Counted from the first letter of the stretch, positions 1 through 10,962 are shown. The stretch is DNA of 64,000 nucleotides from Dactylorhiza incarnata (GCA_033032865.1 JAWHQI010000068.1:1178001-1242000); one strand, 5' to 3'. Numbers and translations: made by a program. Notes: a model not told the origin generated them from the sequence alone.

Positions 1-500
1 AGAGTCTTCTCAACAAAAGAGAAGAACACCAAACCTTTTCTATTTTCTTTATTTCTCCTTCCCATCTTGCAAAGGGTTAAAACTCCCTTCAAATGTTTAC
101 TCCCGGTGACAGGCCACCTTAGCAAAAACCTGCATCTTGGTTTATAAGCACCTGATCAAAAGTTTATAAGTGAATTGGGCACCTGATCAAACCTCCATTG
201 GTGTGTGGACACCTTATCAAAATAACCTTGGTGTGAGGGCACCTTATCAACAACCTCCAGTGGATTCCTACCAGTGGGTAGAAGAGTAGATGTACCCAGT
301 TGAGGGGAACTACTATATTTCTTGTGTCATCTAGATTGCCTTGTTTATGTTTTTATTTCTTGCCGTGATTTTTTATGCACTCCTACTGCTTGTATTTATT
401 ACTCATATAGCAATAAGCAAACTCACTTATATATATCATTTATTTTGAAAGTAAAACTTAATCAAGACTTTTAATAATAATAAGAACTAATCTCCTTTCA
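1..500 (+). repeat. Element A 5' LTR, 3' portion
   Basis: It aligns closely with 3172-3670 and ends in ...CTCCTTTCA directly before the primer-binding site. It holds four imperfect copies of a module ending CACC-TGATCAA or CACC-TTATCAA (about 140-255; 3310-3420 in the other LTR). Only the R/U5 side of the LTR is in the window. Confidence 0.85.
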
Positions 501-502
501 AT

Positions 503-513
503 TGGTATCAGAG
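503..513 (+). other. Primer-binding site (tRNA-iMet type), element A
   Basis: TGGTATCAGAG, complementary to the 3' end of plant initiator methionine tRNA, lies two bases after the LTR end. Confidence 0.85.
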
Positions 514-633
514 GGTGTTGATTTGATTATTTCAATTTCTTGTATCAGGAAGTTGATTTTATTCACACAGGCTAACACCTGAAATCACAAATATCACTTA
601 GTTCTTATTTGTTTTTAAAAAGAGTTTTTCTAA

Positions 634-1218
634 ATGGCACTAGCAGATTTTACTTGTTCAGATCCACCTTTATGTAATTTGGATAGATTTGATTTATGGC
701 AAGTTGGAATCAGATTATATATGAATGCAATAGATGAAGAAATTTTTAATTCCATTTTGACAGGAACTCAATCTTCAATCTCTTCATCTGATGATCAAGA
801 AAAGTTGATCAGTGCTGATGTCATAGCCATGGAGATTTTGGCTAAATCAATGTCAAAAGACATTCTTCAAAAAATGGTTGATTGCACTTCAGCAAGGAGC
901 ATCTGGAACTCCCTCTCTAGGATGGTAAATGAATCCATTCCTACTTCTTCCACTAACTGTTTGTTTGATGCAGAACCATCATTCAGTCTAACTGAAGAAG
1001 AAGAAAAAGAAGAATTAAAAGCCAGAAACTTCTGTATGATGGCAATATATGGCTCAAACTACATATCTGAATCCGAATCTGATTCAGAAAAGGTAAAAGA
1101 GGTATTTTTAAACTTTATTTTTACCTCTGATACTTTTAAATCTGTTTTCACTTCTTCATGCACAAATTTAATAAAATCTGATTTTAATCTGTTTTCAATT
1201 CATTATGTACAGATTTAA
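634..1218 (+). CDS. Copia gag-like protein, shortened (194 aa), element A
   Basis: The start ATG at 634 is the first good start after the leader. Residues 1 to about 45 resemble the copia gag N-terminus (a short acidic segment, a DLW core and a following helix). The next segment (DCTSARSIWNSL) matches the helix that usually reads TAKEMWDTL in these gags. The protein then jumps to an acidic stretch (EEEEKEE; SESESDSE, about residues 125-155) that in full-length gags lies near the zinc knuckle, and ends in a non-homologous Phe/Ser-rich tail. The zinc knuckle is absent. I read it as a gag shortened by internal deletion; whether it is functional is unknown. Confidence 0.6.
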   Translation: MALADFTCSDPPLCNLDRFDLWQVGIRLYMNAIDEEIFNSILTGTQSSISSSDDQEKLISADVIAMEILAKSMSKDILQKMVDCTSARSIWNSLSRMVNESIPTSSTNCLFDAEPSFSLTEEEEKEELKARNFCMMAIYGSNYISESESDSEKVKEVFLNFIFTSDTFKSVFTSSCTNLIKSDFNLFSIHYVQI

Positions 1219-1874
1219 TAACATCTGGAAATTACAATTCTGAAAATAACATTAGAAAAGAGTTAACAAAAATAATTAATTTAACTCCTTTCAAAATTTC
1301 TGTAGAACAAACTATCTGTTTAAAAAATAAGATATTTAAAGCTGATAAGTTCAAACAGAATTTTAACGAAAAAGAAATTATGTAAGTTCAGCAAAATCAA
1401 AGAAAATTTTCAAATTTGTATTTTAATGAAATAAAAAGACCAACATACCACCTATCTATAAGGCAATTTTTTAAACTGATTAATATTTTAACTCAAATTT
1501 TAGTTAAACAACAGTTTTAATGATTCTTTGGAATTTTCTATCTTAAAAACAAGTCAGATAGACTTCACATTCTTCCAGATTTTCTCCAAAATTTGTTTGA
1601 GCATTCTACTCAGATAGAATAGATCAGAAATGATCAAAGCACTAAGTGTGAGTCTCTTCTGATTAAGGAGATTCTATGGAAAGAAGCTATCAGGCATTGT
1701 ATTTCTGATTTTAAAATTTCTAGAATCTAATAACAGCCAGCAATTCATTTTTATTAAATTCCTATTTAAATCAAGATCTAGGAAATCAAAAATTGCTAAA
1801 ATGTTTTTCAAAAGAGGAAAATAATCTCTAATCCTTAAGCTTCAAAGACTTTTTATGCTTAGGAAACCTAAACC
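1219..1874. other. AT-rich non-coding interior of element A
   Basis: No open frame of note and no pol motif was found on either strand. This is probably deletion-scarred interior. Confidence 0.6.
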
Positions 1875-1982
1875 AAATAGGGGGAGATTGTTAGAACCTA
1901 GTCTTAATTTGGATTAGGATCTCAACTCAAATAGGGGGAGATTGTTGGAACCTTAGTTTTGATTTGAGTTAGGATCCACCTT
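1875..1982 (+). repeat. Duplicated polypurine tract / LTR-start junction, element A
   Basis: AAATAGGGGGAGAT occurs at 1875-1888 and again at 1929-1942. Each copy is followed by a TGTT(A/G)GAACC LTR start, so the unit repeats at a 54-bp step. The second copy adjoins the true 3' LTR. The first is an extra, slightly diverged junction. Confidence 0.75.
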
Positions 1983-3671
1983 TAGTATCTAAGTTTATAT
2001 CATAACTCATATTATAACTTAGATTAAATATCATTAAGAAAGAAAGCTGAAAATAGACATATAATTAATAGGCAGAAAATAATAAGAGAAAGAATAAATT
2101 TACATATTCTCTGCGTTTGTCGAACGGCACTCTGCGAATGACGAACAACGCTCTACGAATGTTGAACGGCGATCGACGAATTATATTATAACAGTGGTCG
2201 ACGAACAGATTATATCAGCGGTCGTTGAACAGACCCCGGCTCAGCGGTCGACGAAATCCTGCATTCGACGAACTCTAGTCCGCGTTCGACAAACAACTCA
2301 ATATTCAGCGGTCGACGATCCAGCCCATCTCAGCGGTCGACGAATCCTGCGTTCGACGAACTCAAGTTTGCGTTCGACGAATATTCAGTAGAAGTTCAGA
2401 ACAGTAAATTTAATGATCCGGTCGGCGAATCAAATGATGAGCTCGACGAATGTGAAGCTCCGCTTGACGAATTTCTCCCAGTATTATTTTATATCATTTA
2501 GCTTGACTAAAATATATATTTGCTGTCAGATTTAGTTAAAGCAATATTTTATTTATCCTATTTATATATTGCTATATATATTGTTGATTTAACTTTACAG
2601 CGTGCAATCATTAAATGATATAGCCGTTGGCTACAAAGCAAAGAAGGAAATTTGTCTGCTCGAGGATCTGGGAAATGAAAGAGATAATATATCCTTCCTC
2701 TTTGTCGGCAAGGATTCAAATCAGCCAGGAAAGAGGACAACTTCTATATACGACAGCAGGAAACAACCTATTATACAGCAGATTATTTATATAGCAGATA
2801 ATATACTGCTGTTTCTTTTGACAGATCATATATACATATCATATTGCTGTACAACATAGAAGTAAGATTATAGACAGAATATATTACATCTTTCTGTACA
2901 GGAATAAAAGAAGAAGAAGAAGAAGAAGAGAAAAGAAGAACATGGGCAAAAGCAGAGAACAACTCTATTACTTTATCTTATTCTGTTTTTGCTAAACTCT
3001 TCTCTTGCAGATCTTATACATATCCTGAGACACCAAACACTATCACTTGCTCAGGATCTAAACTGCAAGAAGAAGAAGAAGTGTTATTGCAATCAAGAGA
3101 AGGAGCTCCATCCACAAGTTGTCATCAAACTAAACCAGACAGGGGGAGCTCTCTTCAACATCTTCATCAAGAGTCTTCTAAGAAAAAGACAAGAACACCA
3201 AACCTTTTCTGTTTTCGTTATTTCTCCTTCCCATCTTGTAAAGGGTTAAAACTCCCTTCAAAAGTTTACTCCCGGTGACAGGCCACCTTAGCAAAAACAT
3301 GCATCTTGGTTTATAAGCACCTGATCAAAAGCTTATAGGTGAATTGGGCACCTGATCAAACCTCCATTGGTGTGTGGACACCTTATCAAAATCACCTTGG
3401 TGTGAGGGCACCTTATCAACAACCTCCAGTGGATTCCTACCAGTGGGTAGAAGAGTAGATATACCCAGTTGAGGGGAACTACTATATTTCTTGTGTCATC
3501 TGGATTGCCTTGTTTATGTTTTTATTTCTTGCTGTGATTTTTTATGCACTCCTACTGTTTGTATTTATTACTCATACAACAATCAGCAAACTCACTTATA
3601 TATATATCATTTATTTTGAAAATAAAACTTAATCAAGACTTTTAATAATAATAAGAACTAATCTCCTTTAA
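1943..3671 (+). repeat. Element A 3' LTR (about 1.73 kb)
   Basis: It starts TGTTGGAACC after the purine tract and ends near CTCCTTT at about 3669-3673. It contains a TCGACGAA motif array (2110-2470), an AT-rich TATA-like stretch just after it (2545-2585), and a GAA/AAG microsatellite at about 2907-2940. Confidence 0.8.
2110..2470 (+). repeat. U3 motif array of element A (TCGACGAA words)
   Basis: About a dozen copies of TCGACGAA or close variants occur, several inside the longer word CTCAGCGGTCGACGAA. The core GGTCGAC/TCGA is self-complementary. The array ends just upstream of an AT-rich TATA-like stretch. The same words appear in the arrays of elements C, D and E. Confidence 0.8.
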
Positions 3672-4216
3672 CACTATAGCAGTAAAATAATCGCACCAAG
3701 TGTAAGCTGAGCTCGTGTTTCTTTCTTGCGGTCTCTTTTTCTGTGACCGGCCGGTTAGCTGATCGAACTTGTCTTGTGCAGCTTCTGCGGATTATGCGGG
3801 CTGAAGTGGTCCTCTCCTTTTCTGAAGGTGTTCGGGCGCTCTCGCGGCTTGCAGTGCGGGTTGCTGGAGTTTGGGAGGATCAGTTGAGTTTGGGAGTTCA
3901 CGTGGTCCTCAGTTGGTGTTGGTCAAGTCGCATGCAGGAAGTTCGGGCGGTCTCGTCTTCTAGTTGAGCGAACTGTCAGGTCGGTCGTTCAGGCGGTCTC
4001 AGGGAGGTAGACCGTTGGTTATCTATTTAGCTTGCTTTTCTCTTCTGTTTTTTGTGTACTGGTGAAATCATGTCTCGACATGTATACCTCGCCTTGTAAT
4101 GAAGTTTTCTGTTGGCATCAATAAAGATTAAAGTTGTTTTTTATGTGCTTCTGGTTGTTGGCTTGAACTTTGAGTTATACTATTCCTGCTCACTCCTAGT
4201 CTTGGAAAATTTCACA
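3672..4216 (+). repeat. Element B 5' LTR, truncated (about 545 bp)
   Basis: It corresponds to 8970-9512 of the intact 3' LTR and starts at the point where element A ends. It finishes ...TTTCACA before the primer site. Confidence 0.85.
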
Positions 4217-4229
4217 TGGTATCAGAGGG
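4217..4229 (+). other. Primer-binding site (tRNA-iMet type), element B
   Basis: TGGTATCAGAGGG directly follows the LTR terminal CA. Confidence 0.85.
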
Positions 4230-4304
4230 AGGTTGGAGTGGATAGAGCAGTGATTAACTCAAAGTTGTCATCGCCTTTGTGAAGAAGGAACCAGTGGTAG
4301 AGCC

Positions 4305-4920
4305 ATGGAAGCAAGGGGTCTTGGAATTGAGATGCTAAACTCGACCAACTTTAAAAAGTGGAGGTATTGTATGCAGAGTTATCTTCTGGGTAAGGACCTC
4401 TAGGAGGTGGTTGGAGGAGAGAGCACGGAGGAAGTTATTCTGATTGGGGATAACGGTCATGACGTGAGGAACTGGAGGCGGATTAATGCCAAAGCAGAGT
4501 TCGCCCTGAAAAGGGCAATATCACCTGATTTGTTTGATCACATCTTGGGGTGTGGATCAGGTGCTGAGATCTGGAGAGCCCTGGATGGGCTGTTTAACAA
4601 GAAGAATGTGGCTAGACTTCAGTTCCTGGAAAATGAGGTGGCCAGATCGGCTCAAGGTGATCATTATATCACTACATTCTTCTTAAAGATGAAGAACCTG
4701 TGCGCTGAGATTTCAGCATTGGATCCTGATGAGCCAATTTCTGAGGCAAAGCTGAAGAGGCACATCATCCGTGGGTTGCGGAAGGATTATGTGGCCTTTG
4801 TGACGTCGGTGCAGGGTTGGGCAAATCAGCCGTCTCTGCTGGAGCTGGAAAATCTGCTTGCATCGCAGGAGAATCTAGCAAGGCAGATGACGGGGGTTCA
4901 GTGTATGGGGGAGATGGCGA
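4305..4920 (+). pseudogene. Copia gag, N-terminal part, interrupted (element B)
   Basis: The ATG at 4305 opens a copia gag frame (NFKKWRYCMQSYL). It is broken by TAG at 4401-4403, where the family usually has Trp, then stays open. The UBN2-type capsid domain follows (LDGLFNKKNVARLQFLENE, HIIRGLRKDY). Near 4880-4930 the correct reading moves to another frame, the one holding the zinc knuckle; G-rich runs there are a likely indel site. The original frame continues only as an artefact to 5105. Confidence 0.85.
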
Positions 4921-6523
4921 AGTTCTCTTCACAGGAAAGAAGAAGAAGTGGGATAAGAAGAAGACCGCTGGAGGCAATGGGCCTTCAACTTCGGGACAGC
5001 AGGAGAGGGGCTATGCTCCTAAGGCTGAAGGGAAGAAGAAGGGGGAAGGTCCCAAGTGCTTCAGATGCGGGAATCTTGGTCACACCATTAAGGATTGCCG
5101 GGTGAATCTTCAGCCAGGGCATGCTGCTGCAGGAAAGGAGGAAGTTGATGCCATACAGAATGATGGAGGATGGGGTGGAGCCTTCTCGGCTTCTGTTGGA
5201 GCTGCGGCTCCTATCAACTATCAGGAGGACTGGATCGTGTACTCAGGGTGTGGTCATCACCTCACCGGGGATGAGTCGAAGCTTTCTTCAGCTCAGCCGT
5301 ACTCAGTTAATGATGCCATTATTACTGCTGATAATACTGTGCATGCTGTCGAGAAGGTGGGGGTTGTTTCCTTGGGCAGTGATAGAGGGCCACTAACGTT
5401 AAAGAGTGTCTATCATGTGCACAGAATGAGGAAAAACCTCTTATCCGTGACAAACGCTGTAGACGCTGGGCATCACGTTCTGTTCGGCCCAACAGAAGTG
5501 AAGTTTCTTCGGAATGTGGAGGCGGTGAAGGCTGAGGTCGTTCATGTGGGGAGAAGGGCAAAAGACTTGTTCATTTTATCGACAAGTTCTTATGTCGACA
5601 AGATGCGGACGAATGATAGTGCTGTCATATGGCACGAGAGGTTGGTGCATGTACGAATGGATAAGCTGAAGGCTATGGCGGTGAAAGGTCTGGTCAAGGG
5701 CCTGCCTAGTCTATCCTCCTACGGAGATGGTCATATTTGCGCAGGATGTCAGTTCGGCAAGTCTCATCGACTACCGTTTGACAAGTCACAGACAAGGAGT
5801 AGTGTGCAGTTGGAGTGCATCCACGGTGACTTGATGGGACCAACTGCTACCCCAAGCCTCGGAGGCAGCAGGTATATGCTGGTGTTGATCGGTGATTACA
5901 CCAGATATGTCTGGGTTTATTTCTTGAAGGAGAAGGCGGAGGCGTTTGCCAAGTTTGTGGATTTCAAGGAGCTTATGGAGGGTCGGCTAGGCCTGCGGAT
6001 TAAGAAGCTGAGGACTGACAACGGAGGGGAGTTCACCTCTGGTGAGTTCTCTATTTTTTGCAGGAATGCAAGCATCCGGAGGGAGCTTACTTGTGCGCAT
6101 ACTCCACAACAAAACGGAGTTGCAGAGCGGAAGATCCGTCATCTGACGGAGACCTGCAAGTGTTGGCTGCATGCCAAGAGTATCCCAAAGTCCTTCTGGG
6201 CGGAGGGAATGTCTTGTGCTGCCTACATCATCAATAGGATGCCTCTCAGTCCCATCAACATGTTGACCCCGCATGAATTGATGTTCAATGAAAAGCCAAG
6301 CGTGGCACACCTTCGGGTGTTTGTTTCCACCTACTATGTGCACGTTCCAAATGCGCTTCAGACGAAGCTAGATGCGAAAGCAAGGAATCTAGTCTTCATT
6401 GGTTATGATGATCGGAAGAAGGGCTGGAAGTGCATGGACCCGGAGACGCGGAGATTTGTTGTATCTCACGACGTCATGTTTGACGAGGTGATGTCTTACA
6501 AGGGAAGTTCTGTGTTGAGCTAG
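4905..6523 (+). pseudogene. Copia gag C-terminus, protease and integrase (element B)
   Basis: In frame with 4817, the segment shows a CCHC zinc knuckle (CFRCGNLGHTIKDC, 5057-5098), a protease (DWIVYSGCGHHLTGD), a GAG-pre-integrase domain (HERLVHVRMDKL) and an integrase core. The protease catalytic Asp, normally in DSG, is Tyr (codon 5240-5242), which should abolish activity. Integrase keeps Asp codons at 5828 and 6017 and Glu at 6125, the usual D-D-35-E spacing. The frame closes at TAG 6521-6523. The linker to reverse transcriptase (6524-6776) is not in one continuous frame. Confidence 0.9.
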
Positions 6524-6776
6524 CAGAAAGCAGGGTGGAGGAGCCGGAGAAAGCTGTGGAAAATCTTCAGGTGGAGCTGCCTGTGTCACCAGGTGTCCAT
6601 CAATATCTAGTTCTGAGGTGGAGGCTTCTGGATCAGAAAGCAGGGGGAGCAATGCTCCTAGTACGTCTGGAAGGGGAGCTAGGGAAGAAGCAGGTAAGGA
6701 TGTTGCGAGTCAGGGGAAGGCGTTGCGGAGATCGAAGCGAACAATCATTGCCCCTGATCGCTATACATGAGGAAAC

Positions 6777-8371
6777 ATGGTGAGCTTTGTCTCATGTTTC
6801 TTTGCTGGTCCCTTGGATGAGAGGGAGCCGTTGAGCTTCGAGAAGGCCAAAGGCATGGAACAGCGGGATTCAGCTATGCAGGAAGAGATGTGTGCTCTTG
6901 AGAAGAATGAGACTTGGTCTCTGGTGCCCAGGCCTAAGGGTATCACCCCTGTTACATGCAAGTGGGTCTACAAGCTCAAGAAGAAGGCTGACGGCAGTAT
7001 CGAGCGATACAAGGCTCACTTTGTGGCTCGGGGATTCTCGCAGCAATACGGTGAAGACGATGAAGAGACATTCAGTCCGGTGGCAAAAATGACTTCAGTT
7101 CGGGTTGTGATTGCCTTGGCGGCATGTTGGGGGTGGGAGATTTGGCAGCTCGACGTAAAGAATGCGTTCTTGTACAGCGAGATTGACAAGGACATCTTCA
7201 TGGTACAGCCGCTAGGCTTGGTATCTGAAGATTTTCCAGAGCATGTTTGCAAGCTGAAGAAGGCCCTGAATGGGTTGAAGCAAGCGTCGAGGGCATGGTA
7301 TGGAAAGATAGCAGAATATCTCCTATTCTGTGGGTTTGGTGCTTCAGACTCAGACTCAAGCTTGTTCGTCATGAAGAGCGGGGAGCTTCAAGTCATCGTG
7401 CTGCTTTACGTCGATGATATGATCGTGACGGGGAATTCGAAGGAGGAGGTAGCAAGGCTTTGGGCCGAGTTATCCATCAGGTTCGAGATGAAGGACTTGG
7501 GCGAGCTTCACCATTTCCTTAGACTCGAAGTGCAGAGGAAGGGAAGTGGAGTGCTGGTGTCCCAGGCTGGATATGCGGAGCGAATCGTGGAGCTGTTCAG
7601 CATGAAGGAAGGGAAGTGCATCTCCACACCTCTGGAGAAGGCCATGAAACTTCGCAAGGATGAGGGGAGGATTCTGGAAGATTCGCTGGTGTTCCGGGCT
7701 CTGGTTGGGAGTTTGATCTATCTGACGATTACCAGGCCAGATATTGCGTATGAAGTTGGCAGGGTGAGCCGTTATATGGCGGAACCACGGATGCCTCATC
7801 TACTAGCGGCCAAGAATATATTGAAGTATGTCAAGGCAACTTCAGATATGGGTCTCCTTTACAGGAGGAATGCGGGCTTCGAGGTGCATGGGTACATGGA
7901 TGTTGATTACAGGGGAGATTCGGATGATCGGAAGTCGACATTTGGATATGTCTTCATGGCGGGGCCCACACCTATATCATGGTGCAGCAAGAATCAGGAT
8001 TCCATGTCTATCTCGACCATAGAAGTGGAATACAAGGCTTCGGACTTGGCAGCTCAAGAAGCCGTCTGGCTTAGGAGGTTGGTAGGAGACTTCCATAAGG
8101 AGGTTCGGGGTCCGACTTTGCTCCACGGCGACAATGAGAGTGCTCTCAAATAGGTTACTAATCCAGTTTGTCACGCGAGGACCAAGCATATCGAGATCGA
8201 GCATCATTTCATTTGTGAGAAGGTGCTGGAGGGGTCTCTTTCAGTCGAGCATGTTTGGAGTCAGGACAACGTTGCTGACATATTCACAAAGGCGCTGGGG
8301 AAGGGGCCATTTACTCTGCTAAGGAGCTTACTTGGACTATTTTCAACTTCCCACTTCAAGGGGGAATGTTG
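6777..8371 (+). pseudogene. Copia reverse transcriptase and RNase H (element B)
   Basis: The RT domain starts near EMCALEKNETWSLVPRP and includes CKWVYKLK and LYVDDMIVTGN (catalytic Asp pair, codons 7413-7418). RNase H follows (DDRKSTFGYVFMAG, STIEVEYKASDLAAQE, HGDNESALK). The frame meets TAG at 8151-8153 but continues in the same frame through the conserved tail ARTKHIEIEHHFI and DIFTKAL to a natural stop at 8369-8371, overlapping the 3' LTR start by a few bases. The RT itself looks intact. Confidence 0.9.
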
Positions 8372-9512
8372 AAATTGTTGAAGTGGAAGTTTTGTGGAGT
8401 TGGCAGTCTGGGGGGAGACCACGCGGTCTGGTCTGACCGCACGGTCTTGCGGTCTCCTCTGGCGGTCTGACCTCTCTGGTCTAACCGCGGGCTACTCGGC
8501 GTGACCACCGGTCTTCTATCCAACGGTGCCGAGGTGAGACCGCGCGGTCTGGTGCTTGTGACCGCATGGTGGGGGCAGCTGGGTCTGTTGGCTGTCCGGT
8601 TTCTTTGTGGTGCGCGTGGACTAAGGTCTTCTTAGTCGCGCGGTCTCCGGTTTGTGTTCGCATGGCTGGTCCTTCGGCGATCTGCTGGTATATGCGGTCA
8701 CAGGTGTCTGGTCGACTTGGCGGGCTGTTGCCCTAGTCGGTCTGGTGTGTTCGTTGTCTCTGGAGGAGGTCGGGTGGCAAACACTGGTGGTGAGCGTCTT
8801 CTTGGAGGAGTGGCGGTCTCCTTGTCTATGATGAAGCTGGCGAGCTCACTTAGCAGAAGGATCTTTTGCTGATCGCGCGGGTTGACCGGTCTGGTCGCGC
8901 AATCAAGGGGCGGTGACTCTATCTCATAGGGTGGTGACTGGATCAGGTCTCATGCCTATACATAGGAGCCACTGTAGCAGCAAAATAATCGCACCAAGTG
9001 TAAGCTGAGCTCGCGTTTCTTTCTTGCGGTCTCTTTTTCTGTGACCGGCCGATTAGCTGATCGAACTTGTCTTGTGCAGCTTCTGCGGATTGTGCGGGCA
9101 GCAGCGGTCATCTCCTTTTCTGAAGGTGTTCGGGCGGTCTCGCAGCTTGCAGTGCGGGTTGCTGGAGTTCGGGAGGATCAATTGAGTTCGGGAGTTCGTG
9201 TGGTCCTCAGTTGGTGTTGTTCAAGTTTCAGGCAGACAGTTCGGGCGGTCTCGTCTTCTAGTCGAGCGAACTGTCAGGTCGGGCGGTCAGGCGGTCTCAA
9301 GGAGGCAGACCGTGGTTATCTGTTTAGCTTGCTTTTCTCTTCTGTTTTTGTGTACTGGCAAAATCATGTCTCGCCATGTATACCTCACCTTGTAATGAAG
9401 TTTTCTGTTGGCATCATTAAAGATTGAAGTTGTTTTTTATGTGCTTCTGGTTGTTGGCTTGAAATTTGAGTTATACTATTCCTGCTCACTCCTAGTCTTG
9501 GAAAATATCACA
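8367..9512 (+). repeat. Element B 3' LTR (1,146 bp)
   Basis: It begins TGTTGAAATTG after a purine tract (CAAGGGGGAA) and ends ...AATATCACA. It holds the GACCGCGCGGTCT array in U3 and a TATA-like CCTATACATA at about 8956-8965. Confidence 0.85.
8400..8660 (+). repeat. U3 inverted-repeat array of element B (CGCGGTCTGGT words)
   Basis: Repeated variants of GACCGC(G/A)CGGTCT, CGCGGTCT and GGCGGTCTGACC occur. GACCGCGCGGTC is a perfect palindrome. The array lies upstream of the TATA-like sequence near 8956. Confidence 0.75.
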
Positions 9513-9596
9513 ATCCGCACCCCAAATGGGTCTGTTAACAGCTAAACTCCACTGTTTGGAGAGGCTAAAGACAGACCACCAAGGGTAAAAGGGTGA
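9513..9596. repeat. Fragment of LTR D, left of element C
   Basis: This is the sequence between the end of element B and the start of element C. It continues at 17448 when element C and one target-duplication copy are removed. Confidence 0.6.
9592..9596. other. Target-site duplication, left (GGTGA), element C
   Basis: GGTGA directly precedes the LTR start TGTAAGG and equals 17448-17452. Confidence 0.85.
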
Positions 9597-9887
9597 TGTA
9601 AGGTTATAAGTATGCTGACTAATTCACCTAGAGGGGGGGTGAATAGGTCTCTTTTTAATTTCTTTAACGTAGACTATTAGTTTTCTGGTTTAGTTCAGGA
9701 AAAATATCAAACACAGAAAGCACACACTAATTTATAGTGGTTCCCAAAAGACAGTGTGTCTATGGGTAGTCCACTTTCCCCCTTCACCCATCTAACAGAG
9801 TGTTAGACAGGGCCAACTCCTCCAAACATCAATCTCAGCTTCTTGAGCTTACACCACAAGTTCCTCAGAACTTCTCAGATCAAGAGT

Positions 9888-10012
9888 GATCCTACCTCAG
9901 GCACAGCAGCCCTACACTCAGGCTCAGCAGCCCTACACCTCAGGCACAGCAGCCCTACACTCAGGCTCAACAACCCTACACCTCACGCTCAACAGCAGCC
10001 CTACAACTCAGA
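9888..10012. repeat. Tandem repeat in element C LTR (about 22-24 bp units)
   Basis: Imperfect units of CAGGCTCAGCAGCCCTACAC occur here and at 16375-16510 in the other LTR, where the unit order differs. The repeat lies on the transcribed side of the TATA box. Confidence 0.8.
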
Positions 10013-10574
10013 GTTATGAACTCCTACTACTCAGAAATCCCACAGTTTTCCTACCTCAGACCTATCAAGAGGTCCTACCACTCAAGCTGTCAACACAGCT
10101 TTACACACGGGCTCAACAGCCTTTTTCTCAGGCAACAATGCCTTACATAGATGTAAGTTAGATTGAGTTAGATACAAAAGACAAAAGGATTACTCTTAGG
10201 TCTTCTGAATCCTTTCTTCAGATCTGAAAACCGCAGCTTCAGATTTGGATCTCTTTGATCTTCTCCTAAAGCAAAGCAGAAGATCAACTTGCCCTTCTTG
10301 TGTTTGTACAGGAGGAGCTATCTAATCTCCCTTAGAAGATTAACTTCAGCTTCAGAGAATGACTTCAACTGGCTGAAACGTGAGTACTCATTTGAGGCTT
10401 GTCGCAAGAGCTCTTCAATCGAACAGTAGTGGTTGTTGTGGCCTAGCATCTCCTTTTATACCTCCAGAGGGCTTCAACGGCTATATCGATCCTCCTGACA
10501 CGGTATGGGACTGATTGGACTTACTTTCCCCTCTCAGAAGTCTTTTGCGCCGAAAGTAGATGCCGTCAAAACAT

Positions 10575-10770
10575 TTGGATCTGTCTCAGCGGTTGGGCTG
10601 AGACAGCATCCAGTCTCAGCGGTTGGGCTGAGATAGCTTTCAGTCTCAGCGGCAACTCCAGTCCCCTTCTCAGCGGTTGTTCCAGTCTTCTTCTCAGTGG
10701 ACACGCTGAGACGGCTCCTCGTCTCAGCGGTTGTGACCCATCGTCTCAGCAGTTATGCTGAGACAGATCT
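10575..10770 (-). repeat. U3 hairpin array of element C (TCTCAGC...GCTGAGA)
   Basis: Several copies of TCTCAGCGGTTGGGCTGAGA occur: a 7-bp stem with a 6-base loop. Related half units CTCAGCGGTT are also present. The array sits 110-300 bp upstream of the minus-strand TATA box. The other LTR has the same array at 17085-17275. Confidence 0.85.
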
Positions 10771-10944
10771 TCTTCTCCTTGTGGATGATTCCTTCTTGTC
10801 TAAGGCTATGTTTGGCCCTTCCTTTTGAGTTACCTGTGCCTGTATATTCTACACAAGTGTAGCTTTGTTAAATACAATATGTCCTTAGCATTAGGAGTGA
10901 TGCCTCTTCAAATCAAGGTTATATTGAGGACAATATACCCAACA

Positions 10945-10962
10945 ATCTCCCCCTATTTGAAG
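10945..10962 (-). other. Polypurine tract, element C
   Basis: The minus strand reads CTTCAAATAGGGGGAGAT directly before the LTR start TGTTGGG. Confidence 0.85.

Larger units (their letters stand above)
1..3671 (+). mobile_element. Element A: non-autonomous Ty1/copia (Sirevirus-like) retrotransposon, left end outside window
   Basis: The partial 5' LTR (1-500) matches the end of a second copy (about 3172-3670). An initiator-Met-type primer site follows the first copy, and a purine tract AAATAGGGGGAGAT precedes the second, so this is an LTR element read on the plus strand. Only about 1.44 kb lies between the LTRs. It encodes a gag-like ORF and no protease, integrase or reverse transcriptase, so replication proteins must come from elsewhere. 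The right end falls inside the 5' LTR of element B, whose sequence resumes at about 3672; the exact boundary is uncertain by 2-4 bp. The left end and target duplication are outside the window. Confidence 0.85.
3672..9512 (+). mobile_element. Element B: Ty1/copia retrotransposon, degenerate
   Basis: The order is 5' LTR remnant, primer site, gag, zinc knuckle, protease, integrase, reverse transcriptase, RNase H, purine tract and 3' LTR, which is the copia order. The 5' LTR lacks its first half because element A is inserted in it. The coding region has two in-frame stops, at least one frameshift and a protease active-site substitution, so it is not autonomous now. Its right end (9512) adjoins LTR D. 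Confidence 0.9.
9597..10944 (-). repeat. Element C 3' LTR (1,348 bp)
   Basis: On the plus strand it runs from TGTAAGGTTAT to ATACCCAACA, matching 16074-17447 with scattered differences and a copy-number difference in the tandem repeat. The minus-strand TATA box GGTATAAAAGGA is at 10451-10462. Confidence 0.9.

Noticed and set aside
3743..3967. Small ORF repeated at 9041-9427
   Set aside because: It is the same stretch of element B's two LTRs and differs by substitutions and length between copies as non-coding sequence would.
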